Of a stretch of 5,686 bases of DNA, positions 1 to 5,358 are shown piece by piece; positions within the stretch are counted from its first letter, which is position 1, and each line of letters starts with the position of its first letter. The notes below the pieces were generated by a model. It was not told where the DNA came from, ran no database searches, and saw only the letters and a program-made list of their open reading frames with translations. Made by a program: the position numbers and the translations under genes. The DNA is taken from positions 1 to 5,686 of the forward strand of contig JAQBPZ010000045.1 in the NCBI GenBank assembly GCA_028287225.1. The letters run 5' to 3'. The stretch comes from Gemmatimonadota bacterium (GTDB lineage: Bacteria; Gemmatimonadota; Gemmatimonadetes; Gemmatimonadales; Gemmatimonadaceae).

Positions 1-737
1 GCGGCTTCGAGCGCGCCGTGGTGGGTGTCTCCGGCGGCGTCGACTCGGCGGTCACCGCTTACCTGGCGGCGCGCGCGCTGGGCCCGGAGAACGTCCTCGG
101 GGTGCGCATGCCGTATCGCACGTCGTCGTCAGAGAGCCTGGCGCACGCCCAGCTGGTGATCGACGCGCTCGGCATCCCTTCGCGCACGCTCGACATCAGC
201 GCGGCGGTGGACGGCTACCTCGCGCTGGAGCCGGAGGCGAACGCCGCGCGCCGCGGCAACGTGATGGCGCGGCTGCGGATGATCACGCTGTTCGACCTCT
301 CCGCGAAGGACCACGCCATCCCGCTGGGCACCGGCAACAAGACCGAGCGGCTGTTCGGCTACTTCACCTGGCACGCCGACGATTCGCCGCCCATCAACCC
401 GCTCGGCGACCTGTTCAAGACGCAGGTCTGGGCGCTGGCGCGCCACCTCGGCGTACCCGAGGTGATCGTCGGCAAGGCGCCCTCCGCCGACCTCGTCGTC
501 GGACAGACCGACGAGGGGGACTTCGGCATCGGCTATCCGCGCGCCGACGAGATCCTCAACTGGATGCTGTCCGGGTACGACGACCGGGACCTCGTGGAGC
601 GCGGCTTCGACCCGGCCGAGGTGGCGCTGGTGAAGAAGCGCCTGTCGTCGACGCACTGGAAGCGCCGCCTGCCGACCGTCGCGATGCTGAGCGGCTCCGC
701 GATCGGGGAGTCCTACCTCCGACCCGTGGACTATTGA
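1..737 (+). CDS. nadE: NAD+ synthetase (NadE), 5'-truncated by the window edge
   Basis: Catalyses the last step of NAD+ biosynthesis in the cytoplasm: ATP-dependent adenylation of nicotinic acid adenine dinucleotide, then amidation with ammonia. The first whole codon is at 3 and about 244 residues are visible. The PP-loop pyrophosphatase motif SGGVDS is at 30-47. The family block GTGNKTE begins at 327, followed by GYFTWHADD, INPLGDLFKTQVW, the KAPSADL segment and GQTDEGDFG, the usual order of NadE substrate-binding loops. The protein ends normally in ...YLRPVDY before TGA. Ammonia-dependent NadE is usually about 270 residues, so roughly 25 N-terminal residues (the helix before the first beta strand) lie outside the window. 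An internal GTG at 18 is not the start, because it would remove the strand leading into the PP-loop. If the missing part instead carried a nitrilase domain, the enzyme would be the larger glutamine-dependent form; this cannot be seen here. The next gene begins 16 bases downstream on the same strand. Confidence 0.95.
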   Translation, partial: GFERAVVGVSGGVDSAVTAYLAARALGPENVLGVRMPYRTSSSESLAHAQLVIDALGIPSRTLDISAAVDGYLALEPEANAARRGNVMARLRMITLFDLSAKDHAIPLGTGNKTERLFGYFTWHADDSPPINPLGDLFKTQVWALARHLGVPEVIVGKAPSADLVVGQTDEGDFGIGYPRADEILNWMLSGYDDRDLVERGFDPAEVALVKKRLSSTHWKRRLPTVAMLSGSAIGESYLRPVDY

Positions 738-753
738 TGCCCCCTGCACGCTG

Positions 754-1839
754 ATGCCGATCGTCTTCCCGTTCGACCCGAACATCGCCGGCGCCTCCAC
801 GATCCCGGCGCGGCTCTACAACGATCCCGTCTACCTGGAGCTCGAGCGCGAGCGGGTCTTCGCGCACACCTGGCAGCTCGTGGGGCGTGCCGAGCAGCTG
901 CGCGAGCACGGACAGTTCATCACGGCGGAGGTGGGGACGGAATCCATCGTCGTGCTGCGCGACCATGACGTGCTGCGGGGCTTCCACAACGTGTGCCTGC
1001 ACCGTGCGGGTCCGGTGGCGTCGGGATGCGGACGACGCAACACGCTCCAGTGCCGGTATCACGGCTGGACCTACGGGCTCGACGGCACGCTGCTGCGCGC
1101 GCCCGAGATGGAGGGCGTGGAGCGGTTCCGCCCGGACGAGATGCATCTCGTGCCCGTCGCGATCGCCACCTGGGGACCGCTGGTGTTCGCGAACCTCGAC
1201 GGGAAGGCGCCGCCGCTGCTCGAGGTGCTGGAGGACGTGCCGCGCCGGGTCGCGCCCTTCCACTGCGAGTCCATGCAGTACGTCATGCGGAAGGAATGGG
1301 ACATCGCGTGCAACTGGAAGGTGTACGTCGACAACTACCTGGAGGGCTACCACCTGCCGGTCGTCCATCCGGGCCTGCACAAGGAGCTCGACTACGACCA
1401 GTACGTGGTCGAGCCGCACCGCTACTTCTCCATCCAGCATGCGCCGCTGCGTGCCGTGCATGGCGGCAACCCGGACCGGCGCTACGACCCCGCGAAGACG
1501 GACGTGGCGGAGGCGGTGTACGTCTGGCTGTTTCCCAACGTGATGCTGAATGTGTACATGGGGCAGATGCAGACGAACGTGGTGATTCCGCTGGCGCACG
1601 ACCGCTGCCGCGTCGTGTTCGAGTGGTACTCGGCGGCTCCGCCGGCCGACGCGGCCGCGGACCCGGACTGGACGCGGCTCCTGGCCTTCAGCGACGAGAT
1701 CCAGGCCGAGGACATCACCATCTGCGAGACGGTGCAGCGCAACCTGCGCTCGCGCGTGTACGACCGTGGCCGGTACTCCGCGCGGCGGGAGAACGGCGTG
1801 CACCATTTCCATTCGCTGCTGCACGAGTTCCTCACCTGA
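754..1839 (+). CDS. Rieske [2Fe-2S] non-haem iron oxygenase, alpha subunit (choline/carnitine/betaine monooxygenase type)
   Basis: 361-residue cytoplasmic oxygenase component expected to hydroxylate or demethylate a small organic substrate, using O2 and electrons from a separate reductase. The N-terminal Rieske domain has C81-x-H83 (CLH) and C100-x2-H103 (CRYHGW), the four cluster ligands. The C-terminal catalytic domain has NWKVYVDNYLEGYH with H200 and H205 as mononuclear iron ligands, and D320 in AEDITICETVQ as the likely third ligand. The position three residues before the first His, Asp in classical ring-hydroxylating dioxygenases, is Glu197 here, as reported for carnitine monooxygenase CntA. 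The tail (GRYSARRENGVHHFHSLL) is typical of this branch. Length is near family size, so the gene looks intact. ATG 754 gives a natural N-terminus but has no clear Shine-Dalgarno. No reductase or ferredoxin gene is adjacent, so the electron donor is encoded elsewhere. The substrate cannot be assigned; a quaternary amine is an inference from family resemblance only. Confidence 0.9.
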   Translation: MPIVFPFDPNIAGASTIPARLYNDPVYLELERERVFAHTWQLVGRAEQLREHGQFITAEVGTESIVVLRDHDVLRGFHNVCLHRAGPVASGCGRRNTLQCRYHGWTYGLDGTLLRAPEMEGVERFRPDEMHLVPVAIATWGPLVFANLDGKAPPLLEVLEDVPRRVAPFHCESMQYVMRKEWDIACNWKVYVDNYLEGYHLPVVHPGLHKELDYDQYVVEPHRYFSIQHAPLRAVHGGNPDRRYDPAKTDVAEAVYVWLFPNVMLNVYMGQMQTNVVIPLAHDRCRVVFEWYSAAPPADAAADPDWTRLLAFSDEIQAEDITICETVQRNLRSRVYDRGRYSARRENGVHHFHSLLHEFLT

Positions 1840-1870
1840 CCGCCACGCGCATCTCCTCCAGCCCAGCCGC

Positions 1871-2611
1871 ATGATCCGCGTCGACCAGCTCACCCGTCAC
1901 TACGGCGACTTCCGTGCGGTGGACGGCCTCTCGTTCGCGGTGGGTCCCGGCGAGGTGATGGGGCTCGTGGGACCCAACGGCGCGGGGAAGACGACGACGC
2001 TGCGCTGCCTGGCCGGCATCATCGCGCCCTCCAGCGGCACGGTGGTCATCGCCGAGCACGACATCCAGCGCGACCCGATCGGCGCGAAGCGCGCGCTCGC
2101 GTTCATCCCCGACGAGCCGCACCTGTTCGAGCACCTCACCGTGGAGGAGCACCTCCGCTTCATCGGCCGGCTCTACGGCGTGGCGGACGTGGAGGCGCGG
2201 ATCGGGCCACTGCTCGACGAGATGGAGCTGACCGAGAAGCGGCGCGTCCTGTCCACCGAGCTGTCGCGCGGCATGAAGCAGAAGCTCGCCATCGCCTGCG
2301 GGCTGCTGCACGACCCGAGCGTCCTGATCCTCGACGAGCCGCTGACGGGACTCGACCCCGGCGGGATGCGACGCATGCGCGCGACGATCCTGGCGCGTGC
2401 GCGCGCGGGCGCGGCGGTGGTGCTGAGCTCCCACCTCCTCACGCTGGTGGAAGAGCTCTGCACCTCGCTGTTCGTGGTGCGGCGTGGGCGCTGCGTGGCG
2501 TCGGGCACGGTGGCGGAGATCGTGGCGTCGCGGCCCGGGCTCGCCGGCCTGTCCATCGAGGAGCTGTTCATGGCGCTCACCGCCGAGGAGCCGGCCGCTC
2601 CAGGCGCGTGA
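1871..2611 (+). CDS. ABC transporter ATP-binding protein (EcsA-like exporter type)
   Basis: 246-residue nucleotide-binding subunit that should power the membrane protein encoded immediately downstream. All core ABC motifs are visible: Walker A GPNGAGKTT (34-42), signature LSRGMKQ (131-137), Walker B VLILDE (151-156), D-loop TGLDP (159-163) and H-loop His188 in LSSHLL. The Q-loop region reads AFIPDEPHLFEHLT, so Asp81 stands where most ABC ATPases have Gln; as I recall, EcsA-type ATPases also vary here (IPETP), and the following TVEEHLRF resembles that group. The start at ATG 1871 yields MIRVDQLTRHYGDF, the normal beginning of an ABC domain. An in-frame ATG at 1766 would add 35 non-homologous residues inside the upstream gene. 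No purine-rich ribosome-binding site precedes 1871. The gene starts 31 bases after the Rieske stop and ends overlapping the permease start by four bases. The transported substrate is unknown. Confidence 0.93.
   Translation: MIRVDQLTRHYGDFRAVDGLSFAVGPGEVMGLVGPNGAGKTTTLRCLAGIIAPSSGTVVIAEHDIQRDPIGAKRALAFIPDEPHLFEHLTVEEHLRFIGRLYGVADVEARIGPLLDEMELTEKRRVLSTELSRGMKQKLAIACGLLHDPSVLILDEPLTGLDPGGMRRMRATILARARAGAAVVLSSHLLTLVEELCTSLFVVRRGRCVASGTVAEIVASRPGLAGLSIEELFMALTAEEPAAPGA
2608..2611 (+). other. GTGA stop/start overlap between ABC ATPase and permease
   Basis: The permease GTG start (2608-2610) and the ATPase TGA stop (2609-2611) share bases. Such four-base overlaps usually mean that the ribosome finishing the first gene re-initiates on the second, keeping the two subunits in proportion. 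It supports reading the two genes as one transporter. Confidence 0.8.
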
Positions 2612-4311
2612 TCGGGACCTTCGCGTACCTCATCCTCGCCAGCGCGCGCAACCAGTTGCGCGCGCGCGTGGCGCGCCTGCGCAACCCGCGCTACGCCATC
2701 GCCCTGCTGATCGGCGTGACGTACCTCTGGTTCGTGTACCTGCGGCCCTCGCACGACCGGCCGCACACGGACGAGCTGTTCGGCGGCGGGGTGGCGGCGC
2801 TCCTGCCCCTGCTGCTGCTGGCATTCGTCGCGTGGACCTGGCTGTCGGGGGGCGACCGGACCGCGCTCGCCTTCACCCAGGCCGAGGTGACGCTGCTCTT
2901 CACCGCCCCGGTGTCGCGCCGCACCCTGGTGCTGTACCGGATCGCGCGCACGCAGCTGAAGATCGTCCTGACGAGCCTCGTCTGGACGCTGCTGTTCCAG
3001 CCGGCCGGAGCGGGGAGCGGCGCACTGCTCCGCGCCGTGAGCTACTGGATCGTCCTGTCCTCGGTGAACCTGAACCGGCTTGGCGTCGCGCTGGTTCGCG
3101 CGAATGGCGACGTGCACGGGTTGCGGGGTGCGCGGCGCAACGGGCTCGCGATCGGCGTGGTGGTCGCCCTCGTGGCCATGGTGGCGTACCCCATCGCGAC
3201 GAGCTGGCCGCTGCTGAAGGAAGCCAGCGGTCCGGCCGCGATGACGCGCGTGATGACGGACGCACTCGACCGGCCACCGGCCACCTGGGCGCTGTTTCCC
3301 TTCCGGCTGGTGCTCGCACCGCTGTCCGCCGCGCCCGGCACGGCGTGGCTCCTGGCGGCCGCGCCGGCGCTGCTGCTGCTCGCCGGCATGGTCCTCTGGG
3401 TCGTGGGCACCGACGCCGCGTTCGAGGAGTCCGCGGCCGAGGCCTCGGTGGTACAGGCGCGCCGGATCGAGGCGCTGCGCGCCCGGCGCGGGACCACGGC
3501 GACCATGGTGCGGAACGCCTCGCGCTCGATCCCGCTGCGGCCCACGGGCCGGCCCGCGGTGGCGCTGCTCTGGAAGAACGCGATGTGGTTCGTGCGTTCC
3601 GGCACGCTGCGCAGCATGCTGCTGCCTCCGCTCGGCGGAGTGTTGTCCGTGGTGCTGCTGTCCTCTCGCTCCGAGAATGCCGCCTTCGTCGTGGCGGGGG
3701 TCTGCGGCGTCGTGGCGGGCATGCTCCTCCTCGTGGGGCCGATGAGCCTGCGCAACGACCTGCGCAACGAGCTGCTGCATCTCTCGCTGCTCAAGACGCT
3801 GCCGCTGCGAGGCCGCGACGTGGTGCTTGCCGAGGTCGCGAGCAGCGCCCTGCCGCTGGCCGGCGCGCAGTACCTGCTGCTGCTCGTCACGCTGCTGTCG
3901 CTCGCCTTCACGAGCGTCACGGCGCTGACGCCGGCCATCCGCATCGCGCTGATCATCGGCGCGGTGCCGTTGCTCGTCGGGCTGAATGGGGCGGTCTCGA
4001 TGATCCACAACGGCATCGCACTCCTCTTTCCGGGCTGGGTGCGACTGGGCGTGGGCGACGGCGGGGGCATCGAGACGCTCGGGCTGGGCATGATGAACAT
4101 CGCCCTTGCCCTGGCGATGCTCGCGCTGATGCTGCTGGTGCCCGTCACGGTGCTCACCATTGCGGTGGCGCTGCTGCGCGCGCGCCTCGCGGTGGGGATC
4201 GTGGTGGGCGGACTGCTCGCCGGCGCGCTGCTGATCACCGAGTGCATGCTGTGCGCCCGGGCGCTCGGCGGCTCCCTGGACCGCGTGGAGCCGCTGCACG
4301 TGCAGGGCTGA
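2608..4311 (+). CDS. ABC exporter membrane permease (putative ABC exporter family)
   Basis: 567-residue polytopic inner-membrane protein, the expected partner of the preceding ATPase. By eye there are about ten to twelve hydrophobic segments, roughly at 28-46, 59-80, 117-131, 141-161, 180-197, 245-267, 335-352, 358-378, 411-435, 445-470, 495-522 and 527-549. They form two halves separated by a charged stretch at 268-315 rich in Arg, Glu and Ala, probably cytoplasmic. The segment FTQAEVTLLFTAPVSRRTLVLYR (about 89-111) and the later RNDLRNELLHLSLLKTLPLRGRDVVLAE (about 382-409) resemble conserved cytoplasmic-loop blocks of the family annotated as 'putative ABC exporter' (Pfam ABC_export); this match is from memory. 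The GTG start at 2608 overlaps the ATPase stop (GTGA), which suggests translational coupling and fixes the start. No solute-binding protein is present, consistent with export or a membrane-remodelling role rather than uptake. Substrate unknown. Confidence 0.85.
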   Translation: MIGTFAYLILASARNQLRARVARLRNPRYAIALLIGVTYLWFVYLRPSHDRPHTDELFGGGVAALLPLLLLAFVAWTWLSGGDRTALAFTQAEVTLLFTAPVSRRTLVLYRIARTQLKIVLTSLVWTLLFQPAGAGSGALLRAVSYWIVLSSVNLNRLGVALVRANGDVHGLRGARRNGLAIGVVVALVAMVAYPIATSWPLLKEASGPAAMTRVMTDALDRPPATWALFPFRLVLAPLSAAPGTAWLLAAAPALLLLAGMVLWVVGTDAAFEESAAEASVVQARRIEALRARRGTTATMVRNASRSIPLRPTGRPAVALLWKNAMWFVRSGTLRSMLLPPLGGVLSVVLLSSRSENAAFVVAGVCGVVAGMLLLVGPMSLRNDLRNELLHLSLLKTLPLRGRDVVLAEVASSALPLAGAQYLLLLVTLLSLAFTSVTALTPAIRIALIIGAVPLLVGLNGAVSMIHNGIALLFPGWVRLGVGDGGGIETLGLGMMNIALALAMLALMLLVPVTVLTIAVALLRARLAVGIVVGGLLAGALLITECMLCARALGGSLDRVEPLHVQG

Positions 4312-4345
4312 CGGGCCGGGTGCGCGCACGCGTGTCCGCGCCCGT
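4311..4345 (+). terminator. GC-rich stem-loop on the permease stop codon, possible terminator or RNA-stabilising hairpin
   Basis: ACGGGC at 4311-4316 pairs perfectly with GCCCGT at 4340-4345. The pairing continues inward with C4317-G4338 (C4339 bulged), G4318-C4337, G4319-C4336, three G-U/U-G wobbles, C4323-G4332 and G4324-C4331, leaving a six-base loop, about 14 pairs in all. The final A of the permease TGA is the first base of the stem. No T-tract follows (CTCCCCGTGG), so it is not a canonical intrinsic terminator. It could be a T-less terminator, an mRNA 3'-end stabiliser, or a chance product of high GC. The pairing was worked out by hand without an energy calculation. Confidence 0.4.
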
Positions 4346-4383
4346 CTCCCCGTGGAGGCATGCTCCTCGCAACGCCCGGCCGC

Positions 4384-5184
4384 ATGCCGACGAAAACGAC
4401 GAGCAGGCACGGCGCCCCGGCGCTGGCCAGGAAGACCGCCGCGAAGAAGTCCGCCGCGAAGAAGTCCGCCGCGAAGAAGACGGCTGGGGAGAAGACCGCC
4501 GCGAAGAAGGCCATGGCGAAGAAGACCGTGGCGAAGAAGGCCGTGGCGAAGAAGGTGGTGGCGAAGAAGGTGGTGGCGAAGAAGTCGCCCGCGCTGGCCG
4601 AGTACAACCGGAAGCGCGACTTCAGCCGCACGAAGGAGCCCGCCGGCACCGTGCCGAAGACGCGCGGCAAGGCGCTGCACTTCGTCATCCAGAAGCACGC
4701 GGCGAGTCACCTGCACTACGACTTCCGCCTCGAGCTCGACGGGGTGATGAAGTCGTGGGCCGTGCCGAAGGGCCCGAGCTACGACCCCGCCGTGCGCCGG
4801 CTCGCCATGGAAGTCGAGGATCACCCCATCTCGTACAACACCTTCGAGGGCACCATCCCCGAGGGTGAGTACGGGGGCGGCACGGTGATGCTCTGGGATC
4901 GCGGGACGTACGAGGCGGAGGACGGCGGCGGCGCCGAGTCGCTGCGTCGCGGGTACGCGAGGGGCGACCTCAAGATCACGATGCATGGCGAGCGGCTTCG
5001 CGGCGGGTGGGTGCTGGTCCGGATGAACCGCCCGGGACGCCCGCAGTGGCTGCTGATCAAGCATCGCGACGAGACGGCCGATCCGGACCTGGACATCACC
5101 GGGGAGGAGGAGACGTCCGTCGTCACTCGGCGCACGATGGAGCAGATCGCCGGCGGAAATCGCGTCTGGCATTCCAACCGCTGA
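4384..5184 (+). CDS. LigD-type 3'-phosphoesterase, stand-alone, with Lys/Ala-rich N-terminal tail
   Basis: 266-residue protein with the phosphoesterase (PE) module otherwise found at the N-terminus of the non-homologous end-joining ligase LigD, which trims 3'-ribonucleotides and 3'-phosphates at DNA ends in a Mn-dependent reaction. Residues 15-69 are eleven AKKxx pentapeptides, a basic histone-H1-like tail likely to bind nucleic acid. The PE domain runs from about 71 to 266, opening with YNRKRDFSRTKEPAG. Residues H105, H111, D113, R115, H147 and Y151 (HLHYDFRLE, EDHPISY) fall at the same spacing as the active-site H42, H48, D50, R52, H84 and Y88 of Pseudomonas aeruginosa LigD as I recall them, and Q103, K129 and R139 match its phosphate-binding residues. 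The catalytic site therefore looks intact. No ligase or polymerase domain follows the TGA, and no Ku gene is in view. Start: ATG 4384 (MPTKTTS) is preferred; the only other in-frame start, ATG 4360, adds eight residues but sits one base after GGAGG (4354-4358). The gene follows the permease by 72 bases in the same frame. Confidence 0.88.
   Translation: MPTKTTSRHGAPALARKTAAKKSAAKKSAAKKTAGEKTAAKKAMAKKTVAKKAVAKKVVAKKVVAKKSPALAEYNRKRDFSRTKEPAGTVPKTRGKALHFVIQKHAASHLHYDFRLELDGVMKSWAVPKGPSYDPAVRRLAMEVEDHPISYNTFEGTIPEGEYGGGTVMLWDRGTYEAEDGGGAESLRRGYARGDLKITMHGERLRGGWVLVRMNRPGRPQWLLIKHRDETADPDLDITGEEETSVVTRRTMEQIAGGNRVWHSNR
4426..4590 (+). repeat. 15-bp in-frame tandem repeat (about 11 units) encoding AKKxx pentapeptides
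   Basis: The core GCGAAGAAG recurs with an exact 15-base period at 4441, 4456, 4471, 4501, 4516, 4531, 4546, 4561 and 4576. Two diverged units stand at 4426 (ARKTA) and 4486 (GGGGAGAAG, giving GEKTA). The two variable codons change from Ser-Ala and Thr-Ala in the 5' part to Ala-Met, Thr-Val, Ala-Val and Val-Val in the 3' part. Neighbouring units 4441/4456 are identical, as are 4546/4561, which suggests recent duplication. It lies wholly inside the phosphoesterase gene and encodes its basic tail. Confidence 0.92.
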
Positions 5185-5276
5185 CGCCGTGCCGGATCGG
5201 ACCTCCCGTCCCGCACTCCCGACCTGCTGCCGAGCCCGCTGGCCGCACGGGAGAAACTTGCGGAGCCTGCCGGGGT

Positions 5277-5283
5277 AGGAGGA
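5277..5283 (+). promoter_or_regulatory. Strong Shine-Dalgarno-like AGGAGGA ahead of an upstream in-frame ATG (5293)
   Basis: AGGAGGA ends nine bases before ATG 5293. That ATG is in frame with the preferred lipoprotein start at 5359 with no intervening stop. Used as a start, it would prepend 22 residues including RRRR. Purely by ribosome-binding-site strength it competes with the downstream start. Confidence 0.45.
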
Positions 5284-5348
5284 AGCGAGAGAATGCGGGA
5301 GCGATCCGTACCGTGCTCATGCGTTCGCCGTCGTCGGTCATTTCCCCT

Positions 5349-5352
5349 GGAG
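5349..5352 (+). promoter_or_regulatory. Ribosome-binding site GGAG for the lipoprotein gene
   Basis: GGAG is followed by a six-base spacer (CGTGCC) and ATG 5359. The spacing is standard and the resulting protein starts with a textbook-length lipoprotein signal, so this site supports 5359 as the start. Confidence 0.6.
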
Positions 5353-5358
5353 CGTGCC

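Larger units (their letters stand above)
5185..5358 (+). other. Spacer between phosphoesterase and lipoprotein genes
   Basis: The 174-base intergenic region is the longest in the window. CTCCCGT (5203-5209) and ACGGGAG (5247-5253) are inverted but 37 bases apart and not followed by a T-run, so they make a poor terminator. I see no convincing -35/-10 pair, though a promoter for the downstream gene would be expected here if the genes are separately transcribed. The 3' part contains the purine-rich AGGAGGA and GGAG sites listed separately. Confidence 0.5.

Noticed and set aside
18..20. GTG at 18 as the true nadE start
   Set aside because: It would leave only four residues before SGGVDS and delete the N-terminal helix and first strand; the frame is open to the window edge, so the gene is simply truncated.
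1766..1870. Upstream ATG at 1766 as start of the ABC ATPase
   Set aside because: It would overlap the conserved C-terminus of the Rieske gene and add 35 residues unlike any ABC N-terminus; ATG 1871 gives the standard beginning.
556..1893. 445-codon minus-strand open frame opposite the Rieske gene
   Set aside because: The translation is compositionally biased (Val, Arg, His) and has no motif, while the opposite strand carries all Rieske and iron ligands.
4426..4590. Possible CRISPR array or regulatory iteron cluster
   Set aside because: Units are 15 bases, directly abutting, in frame and coding. There are no unique spacers of 25-40 bases and no cas genes.
3042..4688. 548-codon minus-strand open frame with repeated FFATTFFATT segments that resemble membrane repeats
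   Set aside because: The FFAxx run is simply the antisense of the AKKxx-coding repeat; the rest is Ser/Arg/Ala noise opposite the permease.
2484..4868. 794-codon open frame on the + strand, out of frame with the ATPase, permease and phosphoesterase
   Set aside because: It is Arg/Ala/Gly-rich with no recognisable motif and runs across the boundaries of three real genes. It is a GC-bias shadow.
2173..5172. Very long open frame (999 codons) on the minus strand
   Set aside because: It is antisense to three well-supported genes. Its translation is low-complexity (His, Gln, Arg, Ala rich, plus the reverse image of the 15-bp repeat) with no domain, as expected from high-GC third-position bias that removes stops.
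5203..5253. Inverted repeat CTCCCGT/ACGGGAG as terminator of the phosphoesterase gene
   Set aside because: Only seven pairs with a 37-base loop and no T-tract, which is easily expected by chance in this composition.
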